Shown in pieces: positions 17,991 to 30,351 of a stretch of DNA of 64,000 nucleotides (positions are counted from its first letter, which is position 1; every line of letters begins with the position of its first letter). Where the stretch lies: assembly GCA_964420125.1 (NCBI GenBank), contig CAYQQQ010000021.1:16832-80831 (forward strand), written 5' to 3'. Under the pieces are notes generated by a model that made no database searches, had not been told where the DNA came from, and saw only the letters and a program-made list of their open reading frames with translations. The stretch is from CAYQQQ01 sp964420125 (lineage in GTDB: Bacteria; Actinomycetota; Acidimicrobiia; Acidimicrobiales; Microtrichaceae). The position numbers and the translations under genes were made by a program.

Positions 17991-20900
17991 ATGTTCGACG
18001 ACGAGGGATCGCTGGGCGAGGCGATCCAGGCGGGGCGCCGCTCGGCGCTGTTGGTGTACTCGGGTCAGGACCCGGAATGGGCCCGACACCTCCTGCGGTG
18101 CCTTCACCGGTTCCCAGGGGTGCGCGGATGGGCCGAGGAGGTGCTCGAGGGCGTCGGCGCGCTGGTGGCCGCGGATCCGATCGCCCTGCCGGCGCACGCC
18201 TCCCACGGCTTCGGCTCCCACGATTGGCTGGACCGTCCAGGGGACGCGTTCTCGCCCGTGCGCCGGGCATCGGTGTCCTGCGGTCTCTTCGGCAGCGCCT
18301 TCGGGCACCTGCTGGCGAGCCGCGCGCTGGCGGAGGCCGGGGTGCTGGCCGAGACGTCGGGCGTCGAGGCGGTGCTGGGCCACAGCGCCGGGCTGTTCTC
18401 GGCATGGGTGGTGGCCCGTCACGGCATGCTCGTGCCCAGAGACGCCGCCGTCGATGCCCTCTACGCCGTGGCGTTGCTGGGGGAGCGCCTGCAACGTTGC
18501 CCGGAAGCGCTCGCCGACGGCGATCTCGCCCCGGCGCTCGCCGGTGCGGGCGCTCCGGCGGTGATGCTGTCGGTGTCGGGCGCCACAGAAGACCGCCTGG
18601 CGCACCTCATGGCCGACCTGCGGGGCGGCGCGACCATCGCCCTGCAGAACTCCTGGGACCGCTTCGTGTGCAGCGGCACCGCCGACGACCTCGCCGTCCT
18701 CGCCGAGCGGCTCGAGGACGAGGGCGGCCTCGGCGTCGAGGCGGTGGCGAGCAGCGTGCCGTTCCACCACGACCTGCTCGCACCGTACGTGCCGCCCGCA
18801 GTGGCCGATCTGGCCGAGCGCGGGCTGACCTTCTCCGGGCCGTTGTCGACCCCGCTCGTCGATCCGCGCGATGCGACGGTGCACCGGGGCGGTGACCTCG
18901 CCGGGGTGCTGGTGGCGTCGATGTTCGCCCACCCGGTGCGCTGGGCGGACACCCTCGCCGGATTGGCCGTCGAGGGCCGGGTCGTGCTCGACGTCGGTCC
19001 GTCGCAGCTGGCGGGGACGATCTCCCGAAGGGCGTTGCGGGGCTCAGGGGCGACGGTCGTGTCGCTGGGTACCGACGAGGGCCTGGGGTCGTTGACCAGC
19101 GCCAACCAGGCTCCGGCGCCGCTGCCGGAGTGGTCGGTCCACCTCCCCGCTGTCCGCTCGGTCGCCTCCCCCGACGCCCCGCACCGCGTGCGGACCGCCC
19201 ACACCCTCCGAACCCACCGCTCCGCGTTCGTGCTGCCGGGGATGAACCCCACCACCGTCGACGTCGGGATCGTGGCGGCGGCGGCCGCTGCGGGACATGT
19301 GGCGGAGCTCGGCGGTGGCGGACAGGTGAGCGCCACCATCTTCTCCGAGCGGATGGTCGAGCTGGCCGAGTCACTCCCCTCCGGTCACGAGGTGTGCTTC
19401 AACGCCCTCCACCTCGACCCGTACCTGTGGGACCTCCACGTCGGGCGCGATCGCATGGTGCAGCGGGCCCGCGCTGCGGGGGCGCCCATCTGCGGGGTCA
19501 CCGTGTCCGCGGGGATCCCGGAGACCACCGAGGCCGTGGAGCTGCTCCAGGAGCTCCACGGCCTCGGCATCTGGTTGAACGCCTTCAAGCCGGGCACCGT
19601 CGCCCAGGTCGAGCAGGTCCTCGAGATCGCCGATCGCGTGGACTTCGACGTCTGGCTCCACATGGAGGGAGGGCGCGCCGGCGGCCACCACTCGTGGGTG
19701 GAGCTCGACGACCTGCTCTTCGCCACCTACCCCGACATCCGCCGCCACCCCAACGTGGTGCTGTGCGTGGGTGGGGGCATCGGCGAGCCGCGACGGGCGG
19801 CAGAGCTGCTGGGGGGCACCTGGTCGCTGCGCCACTGCGCGTACCGCATGCCGGTGGATGCGGTGCTGCTGGGCACGGTGGCGATGGCCACCGCGGAGTC
19901 GACGGCCTCGCCGTCGGTCAAGGCCGCGCTGGTGGCCGCTCCCGGGACCCCGCAGCTGGTGCGCGCCGGCGAGTGGCGGGGTGGCGTCACCTCGGCGCGC
20001 AGCTCGCTGGGAGCCGACATCCACTGCCTGGACAGCCATGCGGCCCGGGTGGCGGAGCTGCTGGAGGAGGTGGCGGGCGACGCCGACGCGGTGGCCGAGC
20101 GCCACGACGAGATCGCCGCCGCGCTCGAGGGCACGGCCAAGCCCTGGTTCGGCGACCTCACCCGGATGACCTACGCCCAGATGCTGGACCGGTTCGTGGC
20201 GCTGTGCGCCCTGGGGCGCCACGGCCGCTACGAGGACGGGCGCTGGCTCGACCGCACGCATCGCATGCGCTTCCTCGACCTGCTGCAGCGCGCCGAGGCC
20301 CGCTGCTGCGACCAGGACGACGGCACCGTGGTGTCGTCGTTCGAGGGCCTCCACCAGCTCGACGATCCGGAGAAGGCGGTGGCGTTGCTGCGCCAGCGAC
20401 ATCCGCTCGTGGAGTCCGCGGAGCTGGTGCCCACGGACGTCGCCCACTTCGTGCAGGTGTGCGACGGCCCCGGCAAGCCGGTCCCCTTCGTCGCGGTGAT
20501 CGACGCCGAGGTTCGACGCCGCTACCTGGTCGACTCGCTGTGGCAGTCCCACAGCGACCTCTGGAGCGCGGACGAGGTGCTGGCCATCCCCGGGCCGGTG
20601 GCGGTCGCCGGTATCACGAGGCTGGACGAGCCGGTCGCCGAGCTGCTGGCACGCTTCGATCGGGAGGTGGCCGAGGTGCTGGAGGCCGACGGCGCGGTCG
20701 ACCTGCCGGACGAGCCCGCGAGCAGCGTCGAGGTGCTGCTCGGGCTGGCGAGCGTGCGTGACGGCGAGCGGGTCGAACCGTCGCCCTTGCAGCACCTGGG
20801 GGATCCCGAGAGCTGGGAGCTGGAGCTCGACGGCGCACAGGTGCGGGCGACCCTGCGCCACGGCGACGAGCGCGCCACCCTGGTCGGTCCCGTCGCGTCG

Positions 20901-23900
20901 GTCGGGGAGGTGGAGCTGGAGCTCCGCTGGCCGGCCTTGACCGATCTGCCCGGGGACGGCTCGCTGCGACTCACCGTGCGTGTCGGTCGTGATCACGGCG
21001 TGCCGTGGGCCGAGCTGGACTCGACGGCGCTGGCGACGGCGCAGCGGCGCGCGCTGGACGACGCCGTGCGCTCCGCGGAACCGGTGGCCGCCGCCGTCCT
21101 GGCCACCGGGGTGCTGGCGCCGGCACCGCTGGTCGACGCCGTGGCCGTGCCCGACGCCGCCATCCGCCTGCTGTGGCCCGGGCTGTTCGACTCGCTGCGC
21201 CGTGACGGCGCCGGCGAGGAGCTCCTGCAGCTCGTGCACGCCCGCCACCGCGTCGCGGTGCGGAGCACCGCACCGGAGGACCTGACGGTCCACGCCGAGA
21301 TCGTGGGGCACGACCACGTCGCGGCCGGGCGCCGCATCCACACTCGCTCCACGGTGGGTGGGCACCTCGTGGAGGACGTCTTCCTGCTCCGCGGCCGTGG
21401 TGGTGTCGGCGGAGGTGAGGACGGCGAGCTGAACGGGTCCGGCGGCGACGTCGCGTGGGTGCCCACCGAGCGGCACCACCTGGGCGCCGCCGCGCGGCGC
21501 AGCCCCCGGCATCCCGAGCAGTACGGCCGGGTCTCTGGCGACCTCAACCCCATCCACCGCAGCGACCTGCTGGCCCGGTTCACCGGACTGCCGGGCCGCA
21601 TCGTGCACGGCATGTGGACCTCCGCCACCGCCCAGTCCTTCCTGGTGACCGAGGTGCTCGACGGGGAGGTCGAGCGGCTCCGCGACTGGGAGATCGACTT
21701 CCTCGGGGTGGTGCTTCCCGACGAGACGATCCGTCTCACGGCAACCAGGGTGGCGGTGGGCGACGGGTGCCGCCGCGTGGAGGTGAGCATCGAGGGCCCG
21801 CGTGGTCCGGTCGCCCAGGCCCATGCCACCGTGGCGCCGCTGCGGACCGCCTACGTGTTCCCCGGGCAGGGCATCCAGGCCCGCGGCATGGGCATGGACG
21901 GCTACGTCCGCTCCGTCGCCGCGCGCGACGTGTGGGACCACGCCGACCGCTTCTGCCGTCGGTCGCTGGGCTTCTCGGTGCTCGACGTCGTGCGCGACAA
22001 CCCGACGGTCCTGCGGGTGGGCGAGGAGGTGCACCGCCATCCCGAGGGGGTGCTGCACCTCACCCAGTTCACCCAGGTGGCCATGGCCACCCTGGCCTCT
22101 GCCCAGGTGGCGGAGCTGCGCAGCGCCGGCGTGCTCGACCCCCGGGCGGTGCTCGCCGGGCACTCCGTGGGGGAGTACAACGCCTTGGCGGCGGTGGGCG
22201 AGGTCCTGCCGCTGGAGGCGGTGCTGGGGATCGTGTGGGCGCGTGGGACCGCCATGCACCACCTCGTCCCCCGGGACGACCAGGGGGCGTCGCGCTATCG
22301 CCTGGGGGTGGTCCGCCCCCACCTCGCCGGGCTCGACGCCGCCGCAGCCACCGCGCTGGTCGAGCAGGTGGCGACCGACACGGGTGAGCTCTGCCAGGTG
22401 GTCAACCACAACCTGCGGGGCCGCCAGTACGCCGTGGCCGGCACCAAGGCGGCCCTCGACGAGCTCGCCGAGCGGTTGGGCGAGGGCGAGCGACCCGGCC
22501 GGGCGCCCTTCCTGCTGGTGCCGGGCATCGACGTGCCGTTCCACTCGCGGGCGCTGGAACCCGGCGTCGCCGAGTTCCGCGCCCACCTCGACGACGTGCT
22601 GCCGGAGCGCATCGATCCGGCTGCGCTGGTCGGCCGCTACGTGCCCAACCTGCACCCCGTGCCCTTCGCCCTCGACCGCAGCTACGTCGAGGCCGTGGCT
22701 GCCGTGTGCGACGGCAGGGCCTGTGCCGATCTCCTCGCTCGCTGGGACGAGCTCTGCGACGCTCCCGACCGACTGGCTCGGGAGCTGCTGGTGGAGCTGC
22801 TCGCCTGGCAGTTCGCCTCACCGGTCCGCTGGATCGAGACCACCGAGGTCCTGTTGGCTCCCGTGGCCGACGGCGGGCTCGAGGTCCGGCGAGTGGTGGA
22901 GGTGGGCCTCGGGGCCTCTCCGACGTTGGCGAACCTGACGTCGGCCGCGCTCGCCGCCGACGGGCACCGCGGGGTGGCGGTGCTGCACGCGGAGCTCGAC
23001 GAGGTCGAGGTCTTCGACACCGTGGCCGACGCGCCGCCGCCGGAGCCCGACCGGGAGCCCTTCGACGGAGAGGGCTCGGAGTCCGGCATCCTGGAGCTCG
23101 AGGGCGTGGATCTCGGCGCCGACTGGGACGGTGACGCTCCCGGACCCGCCCTCGGCGCCCCGACGGCGCCGGCGCCGGTGGCCACGGCCCACGCGGTGCC
23201 CGACGTGGCGGGCCCGCTCGCGGAGCCCGGAGCTGCGGCGCCGGACCAGCCGATGGAGGTCGCCGAGGCGGTGGCGGGCCTGCTGGCCCACGAGGTCCAG
23301 GTCGGCCTCGACCAGCTCGGCGACGAGTCGGTGGAGCGGCTCGTCGACGGGGCCTCCTCCCGCCGCAACCAGGTGCTGATGGACATGGGCAAGGAGTTCG
23401 GCATCGGCGCCGTCGACGGTGCCCACGAGCTCGGTCGGGCGGAGCTGTCGACGCGCGTCGCCGAGCTGGCTCGCAGCTACCGGTTCCCGGGTCCGGTGAT
23501 GGCGGCGGCGGTGAGCACCGGGGTGGCCGCCGCGCTCGGTCCCCTCGGGGCCGGTCCCAACCTGATCGAGGACCACCTGCGCACGGTCTGGGGCCTCGGG
23601 GAGGGGTGGGTGCAGCGCTGCCGCCTCGAGCTGTTCCTCGGCACCCGCGACGGCAGCTCGCGACGCGGCGGAGCGCTGTGCACCCTCGCGTCCGGCAACG
23701 ATGCCGTGGCGCTCGTCGAGGCCGCCCTGGCCGCGGCCGCAGCTCGGGCCGGGGTGGTGCTCGCACCGCCCGCGGCGCCGGCCGCCGGGACCACCGTGGC
23801 CGCCGCCGAGCTCGACGAGCTGCTCGCCCGGATCGATGCCGCGGTCGCCGACGGGGCCCGCGCCGTGTCGGCCGTGCTCATCCCCGAGTCGACCGCACCG

Positions 23901-26900
23901 GGCGACGATCCCCGCACCAGGGATCGGGAGCAGCTCGCAGAGGCGTCCGCCCGGCTGGCGCTGCTCGACCAGGAGCACGGCAGCGCTCGTGCCGACGAGG
24001 TTGCGCCGCGCTTCCGGCCGGCGACCGTTCGGTGGTTCTGCTCCGGTGCCGCCTGGGCGCGGGCCGATCTCGACCACCTCTTCCACGATGCCATGCGAGC
24101 GGAGGACCCCGAGCAGCTCGACGACACCTCCGCCGACGCCGCGACGGCGAGGCTGGCGTGCTTCGCGGGCTCCGACGAGCGGTTCGACGCCTCGGTGTCG
24201 TGGTACCGGCGACAGGCGGACTCGGGGGGTCGCCCCGACGTCGCCGAGCGCTTCGAGCGCATCGCCGCAGGCCCCGATCCCGAGCAGCGGCGTTGGATGG
24301 ACGCCCTGGCAGGCCGGGTCGTGCTGGTGAGCGGAGCTTCGCCGGGCTCGATCGCCGAGTCGGTGGTGGCCAGGCTCCTGGCGGGTGGGGCGACGGTGGT
24401 GTCCCTCACCAGCAGCGACGACCCCGCTCGGCGACGCGCCGCGCGTGAGTCGGAACGCCGACACGGTGCCCCCGGAGCGCAGCTGTACCTGGTGCAGGCG
24501 AACCTCGCCTCCTTCACCGACGTCGATCGGGTCTGCGAGTGGCTGGCCACACCGGGCGAGGTCGACCCCGCCGGCGGACCCCCGCCGAGCCCCGGCCTGC
24601 CCGAGGTGGTGCTCCCCTTCGCCGCACCGGGGGTCATGGGCGACGCGCCCGACTCGGGGCCGTCCACCGAGGTGGAGCTGCGGGTGCTGCTGTTGGGGGT
24701 CGAGCGCCTCGTCGGCGGTCTCAGCGAACGTCTCGGCGCCGCGCCCGGTCATCGCCGGCTCACTGCGGTGCTGCCCATGTCGCCCAACCACGGCACCTTC
24801 GGCGGTGACGGCGCCTACGGGGTGGCCAAGGCCGGCCTGGAGGTGCTGGTGGCGCGCTCGCGCTCGGAGCGCGCCCGGTGGGGAGCCCACTGCCGGATCG
24901 TGGCCGCGGAGATCGGCTGGGTGCGATCCACGGGTCTGATGTCCGCCAACGACGAGCTGGCCGGCGTGGTCGAGCAGCGGTTGGGGATCCGCACCTGGTC
25001 GGCGCAGGAGATGGGCTCCGCCATCGCCGAGCTGTGCCTCGATCCTGGTGACCATGATGACGGGGACCTCCGGCGCGTCGACCTCACCGGCGGGCTCGGC
25101 TCGCTGGAGGACCCTGCCGCGCTGGCCGATCTGCTCCGTCAGGCCGGGCGCACCTCTGCACCGAGAGGCGACGGCGTGGAGGCGCCGTCGCTGGACGCGC
25201 TCCCCACCCCGCGTCGCTCGCCGGAGGTGGGTGCACCCGTGTGGCCGTCCTCGCCCGCGCTGGCGGCCGCCGACATGATCGTGATCTGCGGGGTGGCGGA
25301 GATCGGGCCGTTCGGCACGGCGACCACCCGGGCCGAGGTGGAGTTCGACGGCCGCCTGAGCGCGCGGGGCGTGCTGGAGCTGGCGCTGCGCTGCGGCCTG
25401 CTCGAGTGGCGGGGCAGCGGTGCCGCCGCGCTGGTCGACGTCGCCTCCGGCGAGGTCGTCGAGGAGCACGAGGTGCGGGAGCGCTACGGCGACGAGGTCC
25501 GGCGGCGATGCGGGATCCGGGCGGCGGACGAGGCCTGGATCGAGGGCGACGCCCCGGTGTTCACCGATCGACCGCTCACCGTCGGCGTCGGCTCCGAGGC
25601 CGACGCCCGAGGTGTGGCTGCGGGGACCCCCGGCGCCACGGTGCGTCACGAGGGCGGGGTGTGGCAGGTGGAGCTGCCGGCGGGATCCCGGATCCGCCTC
25701 GAACGTCGGGTCGAGCTGCCGCGTCGGGTCACCGCCCCGCTGCCCGACGGCATGGCGCCCACGGCGCTGGGCCTGCCGGTGGAGCTCGCGGCCTCCATCG
25801 ATCCGCTGGCCGCCTGGAACCTGGCCACCAGCGCCGAGGCCTTCCGCGACGCGGGCACCGACCCCGACGAGCTGCTGGGGGTGGTGCACCCCGCCAAGGT
25901 CGCCGACACCCAGGGCTGCGGCATGGGAGGCATGGAGAGCCTGCGGGGGATGTTCCTCGACCCCGTGCGGGGGGTGAGCCATGCCAACGACCTGCTGCAG
26001 GAGGCCCTGCCCAACGTGCCGGCGGCCCATGCCATGCAGGCCCTGGTCGGGGGGTACGGGTCGATGATCCACCCCGTCGGGGCGTGCGCCACGGCCGCGG
26101 TGTCCTTGGAGGTGGCGGTCGACCTCGTCCGACTGGGCAAGGCCGACGTGGTGCTCGCCGGCGGGTACGACGACCTCGCCCCGGTGAGCATCATCGGCTT
26201 CGCCGACATGGGGGCGACCGCCGACGACGCGGCGATGGGGGAGCGGGGCTTCGAGCCCGCCGAGATGTCGCGCCCCGGCGACCGTTCCCGGGCCGGATTC
26301 GTGGAGTCCCAGGGCGGGGGGTCCATGGTGGTGTGCCGGGGGAGCGTCGCCCTCGATCTCGGCCTGCCCGTGCGGGCCGTGGTGGGCCTCGCGGTGTCGC
26401 ACTCCGACGGGCTCCAGAGCTCGATCCCGGCGCCGGGGCTCGGGGCGTTGAGCGTGGCCAGCGGAGGGCCCGCCTCTCCGCTGGCCCGGGCGCTGGCCGA
26501 CCACGGCCTGGGCATCGACGACGTCGCCGTGGTCTCCAAGCACGACACCTCCACGCGCGCCAACGATCCCAACGAGTCCGCCATCCACGAACGGATCCAG
26601 GCCCTGCTGGGGCGCAGCGCCGGCAACCCCGTGAGGGTCATCTCGCAGAAGAGCCTCACGGGCCATGCCAAGGGGGGAGCTGCGGCGTGGCAGGTGGCCG
26701 GGCTCTGCGACCTGTTCGAGCGGGCCGTCGTACCCGGCAACCCCAACCTCGACGCCGTCGACCCGGAGGTGCTGCGCGGACCCTGGCTGGTGGTCGACGA
26801 TCGGCCGCTGGCCATGTGCGAGCCGCCGCGGGCGGCGATGCTCACCAGCCTCGGCTTCGGCCACGTGGCCGCGTTGGTGCTGCTGGTGCACCCCGGCGCC

Positions 26901-27170
26901 TTCGAGGCCGCGCTCTGCGGATCCGAACGCGAGGTCTGGGCGGCGGCGGCGGCACGGCGGCGACAGGACGCCGAGCGGCTCCGGCGATGGCAGCCCTTCG
27001 GCGGTCCGCCGGCGTTCCGTCGGCGACCCAGCCGGCTGCCCGGCGCGGACCACTCGGCGCGAGCCGACGCCGAGCGGGAGATGCTGGCCGATCCCGGGGC
27101 GCGACTCGATCCGGTTGGGACCTATGCTCCCGGCACGATCGGCGGCGCAACGGAGGGGGCGAGGCGGTGA
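17991..27170 (+). CDS. fas: Type I fatty acid synthase, single chain
   Basis: 3059 aa, close to the 3069 aa of mycobacterial FAS-I, which it matches in domain order. Acetyl transferase with GHSAG (S132); FMN-type enoyl reductase about 410-740 (LPGMNPTTVDVG, MEGGRAGGHH); hot-dog dehydratase about 1170-1280 (GDLNPIH, then GRIVHGMW); malonyl/palmitoyl transferase from about 1287 with GHSVGEYN (S1392); acyl carrier region about 1757-1830 with GASSRRNQ (S1789/S1790, phosphopantetheine site); ketoreductase about 2105-2330 (SGASPGSIAE, YGVAK); ketosynthase about 2600-2930 with C2699, H2851, K2887 and H2892. All catalytic residues I can locate are intact. It would make long acyl-CoA from acetyl- and malonyl-CoA in the cytosol. 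GAGGG lies just before the ATG. The stop overlaps the GTG of acpS. A polyketide synthase is excluded by the reductase order and the yeast-like carrier motif. Confidence 0.95.
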   Translation: MFDDEGSLGEAIQAGRRSALLVYSGQDPEWARHLLRCLHRFPGVRGWAEEVLEGVGALVAADPIALPAHASHGFGSHDWLDRPGDAFSPVRRASVSCGLFGSAFGHLLASRALAEAGVLAETSGVEAVLGHSAGLFSAWVVARHGMLVPRDAAVDALYAVALLGERLQRCPEALADGDLAPALAGAGAPAVMLSVSGATEDRLAHLMADLRGGATIALQNSWDRFVCSGTADDLAVLAERLEDEGGLGVEAVASSVPFHHDLLAPYVPPAVADLAERGLTFSGPLSTPLVDPRDATVHRGGDLAGVLVASMFAHPVRWADTLAGLAVEGRVVLDVGPSQLAGTISRRALRGSGATVVSLGTDEGLGSLTSANQAPAPLPEWSVHLPAVRSVASPDAPHRVRTAHTLRTHRSAFVLPGMNPTTVDVGIVAAAAAAGHVAELGGGGQVSATIFSERMVELAESLPSGHEVCFNALHLDPYLWDLHVGRDRMVQRARAAGAPICGVTVSAGIPETTEAVELLQELHGLGIWLNAFKPGTVAQVEQVLEIADRVDFDVWLHMEGGRAGGHHSWVELDDLLFATYPDIRRHPNVVLCVGGGIGEPRRAAELLGGTWSLRHCAYRMPVDAVLLGTVAMATAESTASPSVKAALVAAPGTPQLVRAGEWRGGVTSARSSLGADIHCLDSHAARVAELLEEVAGDADAVAERHDEIAAALEGTAKPWFGDLTRMTYAQMLDRFVALCALGRHGRYEDGRWLDRTHRMRFLDLLQRAEARCCDQDDGTVVSSFEGLHQLDDPEKAVALLRQRHPLVESAELVPTDVAHFVQVCDGPGKPVPFVAVIDAEVRRRYLVDSLWQSHSDLWSADEVLAIPGPVAVAGITRLDEPVAELLARFDREVAEVLEADGAVDLPDEPASSVEVLLGLASVRDGERVEPSPLQHLGDPESWELELDGAQVRATLRHGDERATLVGPVASVGEVELELRWPALTDLPGDGSLRLTVRVGRDHGVPWAELDSTALATAQRRALDDAVRSAEPVAAAVLATGVLAPAPLVDAVAVPDAAIRLLWPGLFDSLRRDGAGEELLQLVHARHRVAVRSTAPEDLTVHAEIVGHDHVAAGRRIHTRSTVGGHLVEDVFLLRGRGGVGGGEDGELNGSGGDVAWVPTERHHLGAAARRSPRHPEQYGRVSGDLNPIHRSDLLARFTGLPGRIVHGMWTSATAQSFLVTEVLDGEVERLRDWEIDFLGVVLPDETIRLTATRVAVGDGCRRVEVSIEGPRGPVAQAHATVAPLRTAYVFPGQGIQARGMGMDGYVRSVAARDVWDHADRFCRRSLGFSVLDVVRDNPTVLRVGEEVHRHPEGVLHLTQFTQVAMATLASAQVAELRSAGVLDPRAVLAGHSVGEYNALAAVGEVLPLEAVLGIVWARGTAMHHLVPRDDQGASRYRLGVVRPHLAGLDAAAATALVEQVATDTGELCQVVNHNLRGRQYAVAGTKAALDELAERLGEGERPGRAPFLLVPGIDVPFHSRALEPGVAEFRAHLDDVLPERIDPAALVGRYVPNLHPVPFALDRSYVEAVAAVCDGRACADLLARWDELCDAPDRLARELLVELLAWQFASPVRWIETTEVLLAPVADGGLEVRRVVEVGLGASPTLANLTSAALAADGHRGVAVLHAELDEVEVFDTVADAPPPEPDREPFDGEGSESGILELEGVDLGADWDGDAPGPALGAPTAPAPVATAHAVPDVAGPLAEPGAAAPDQPMEVAEAVAGLLAHEVQVGLDQLGDESVERLVDGASSRRNQVLMDMGKEFGIGAVDGAHELGRAELSTRVAELARSYRFPGPVMAAAVSTGVAAALGPLGAGPNLIEDHLRTVWGLGEGWVQRCRLELFLGTRDGSSRRGGALCTLASGNDAVALVEAALAAAAARAGVVLAPPAAPAAGTTVAAAELDELLARIDAAVADGARAVSAVLIPESTAPGDDPRTRDREQLAEASARLALLDQEHGSARADEVAPRFRPATVRWFCSGAAWARADLDHLFHDAMRAEDPEQLDDTSADAATARLACFAGSDERFDASVSWYRRQADSGGRPDVAERFERIAAGPDPEQRRWMDALAGRVVLVSGASPGSIAESVVARLLAGGATVVSLTSSDDPARRRAARESERRHGAPGAQLYLVQANLASFTDVDRVCEWLATPGEVDPAGGPPPSPGLPEVVLPFAAPGVMGDAPDSGPSTEVELRVLLLGVERLVGGLSERLGAAPGHRRLTAVLPMSPNHGTFGGDGAYGVAKAGLEVLVARSRSERARWGAHCRIVAAEIGWVRSTGLMSANDELAGVVEQRLGIRTWSAQEMGSAIAELCLDPGDHDDGDLRRVDLTGGLGSLEDPAALADLLRQAGRTSAPRGDGVEAPSLDALPTPRRSPEVGAPVWPSSPALAAADMIVICGVAEIGPFGTATTRAEVEFDGRLSARGVLELALRCGLLEWRGSGAAALVDVASGEVVEEHEVRERYGDEVRRRCGIRAADEAWIEGDAPVFTDRPLTVGVGSEADARGVAAGTPGATVRHEGGVWQVELPAGSRIRLERRVELPRRVTAPLPDGMAPTALGLPVELAASIDPLAAWNLATSAEAFRDAGTDPDELLGVVHPAKVADTQGCGMGGMESLRGMFLDPVRGVSHANDLLQEALPNVPAAHAMQALVGGYGSMIHPVGACATAAVSLEVAVDLVRLGKADVVLAGGYDDLAPVSIIGFADMGATADDAAMGERGFEPAEMSRPGDRSRAGFVESQGGGSMVVCRGSVALDLGLPVRAVVGLAVSHSDGLQSSIPAPGLGALSVASGGPASPLARALADHGLGIDDVAVVSKHDTSTRANDPNESAIHERIQALLGRSAGNPVRVISQKSLTGHAKGGAAAWQVAGLCDLFERAVVPGNPNLDAVDPEVLRGPWLVVDDRPLAMCEPPRAAMLTSLGFGHVAALVLLVHPGAFEAALCGSEREVWAAAAARRRQDAERLRRWQPFGGPPAFRRRPSRLPGADHSARADAEREMLADPGARLDPVGTYAPGTIGGATEGARR

Positions 27171-27594
27171 GCCCGCTGGGCGTCGGCTTGGACGTGGTCG
27201 ACGTGGACGCGTTCGCCGCCCAGCTGCGACTCGACGGCACGTCGTTCACCACCTCCACCTTCACCCCCGCCGAGCTGGCCACCGCTGCGGAGGTCGGCGA
27301 CCGCCACGGCGAGGATGCCCGGGTTCGTCACCTGGCGGCCCGCTTCGGCGCCAAGGAGGCCTTCGTGAAGGCGTGGTCGATGTCCCGCCTCGGCCGTGCG
27401 CCGGCGCTGCCGTCGGTGCGCTGGCAGGAGATCGAGGTCGGCCGCGACGCCTGGGGCCGGCCGCTGCTGCGGCTCACCGGTCGTACCGCCGCGGCGGTGG
27501 CCGACACGCTCGGGGCGGTCTCGGCCACCGTCTCGATCAGCCACGACGGCCCGGTCGCCGCCGCCGTGGTGGTGCTGGACCCGGGTGGGGCGGC

Positions 27595-27598
<4 letters not shown>
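27167..27598 (+). CDS. acpS: Holo-[acyl-carrier-protein] synthase
   Basis: 143 aa phosphopantetheinyl transferase that moves the 4'-phosphopantetheine of CoA onto the FAS carrier serine. Signature residues: GVGLDVVDVD (metal-binding Asp) at 5-14 and FGAKEAFVKAW near 64-74 (Glu and Lys of the active site), then SISHDG. GTG start overlaps the fas stop by 3 bases, and its stop overlaps the next GTG. The fas-acpS pair is the same as in mycobacteria, so this enzyme is the dedicated activator of the upstream synthase. Confidence 0.94.
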
Positions 27599-29490
<1,892 letters not shown>

Positions 29491-30122
29491 GCTCTCGCAC
29501 GGTGTTGCGGTGCGGGCGGTCGTCGTGCACCGAGAAGTGCAGCAGCGAGTAGCACATCTGCACCACCACCTCTGCCACCACCCGCACGTCGCGACCACCT
29601 CGGCGCGGCATCAGCGGCGTCACCAACGGGACGACCTCGTCGACCACCTGGGAGGTCTGCTCCGCGGCCAGCGACCGCGTCGCCGCGGTGGACTGCATGG
29701 CCAGCCAGACGTGGCGGCGGCTCGGGTCGCGACGCCACATGTCGGCCAGGTCGTCGATCAGGCGATCCACGTTGGTCTGCCAGTCCTCGGCGGGGAACCG
29801 GGTCGCCGCCTGCTCCAGCTCGGTGGCGATGGCCTCGGTGTCCTGGGCCGAGAGCTCGGCGATCAGGGCGTGCTTGTTGGGGAAGAACTGGTACACCGAG
29901 CCGATCGGCACCTCGGCGGCCTCGGCGACGTGCTCGAGGGTGAAGCCGTCGACGCCGACGGTGGCCAGCTGCGAGCGGCCGGCGTCGAGGATCTGGGCGA
30001 AGCGGCGCCGTCCGCGCTCCTGCACCGGTCTGCGGCGCAGCTCCAGGTCGATGTCGCCCATGTGCACCAGCATGCCGCCCGCGGCGTCCCCAGGTGTAGC
30101 TGCGGCAGTAGGGTCCGGGGCC

Positions 30123-30314
30123 ATGAAGATCGTTGTCAACTACGACCTGTGCGAGGCCAACGCCGTGTGCATGGGCATCGCGCCCGAGGTGTTCGAGGTC
30201 CGCGAGGACGACTTCCTCTACCTGCTCCAGGAGGAGCCGTCCGAGGACCTGCGCCCCAAGATGGAGGAAGCAGCCCGGCGCTGCCCCAAGCAGGCCATCA
30301 CCATCGAGGGGTGA
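30123..30314 (+). CDS. [3Fe-4S]-type ferredoxin with CxxNxxC motif
   Basis: 63 aa. C10, C16 and C54 (CEANAVC, then CPKQAI) are the ligands, and Asn13 replaces the second Cys of a normal [4Fe-4S] set. Asn or His at this place is known among actinobacterial P450 ferredoxins and tunes potential. TAGGGT is 8 nt upstream of the ATG (leaderless). The reductase starts 37 bases downstream, making this a likely ferredoxin/reductase pair for a P450 encoded elsewhere. Confidence 0.9.
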   Translation: MKIVVNYDLCEANAVCMGIAPEVFEVREDDFLYLLQEEPSEDLRPKMEEAARRCPKQAITIEG

Positions 30315-30351
30315 GCAGGCCGGACGCGCTCCTCGTGGAGGTCCGCACGCG

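Noticed and set aside
19371..27053. Very long open frames on the minus strand inside fas (about 1100 and 1400 codons)
   Set aside because: They are antisense images of a GC-biased gene: compositions rich in His, Arg and Gly, no domains, and the plus strand carries intact catalytic motifs throughout.
17991..27170. Polyketide synthase or PfaA-type PUFA synthase
   Set aside because: The order AT-ER-DH-MPT-ACP-KR-KS, the SSRRNQ carrier motif and the following acpS fit FAS-I, not PKS.
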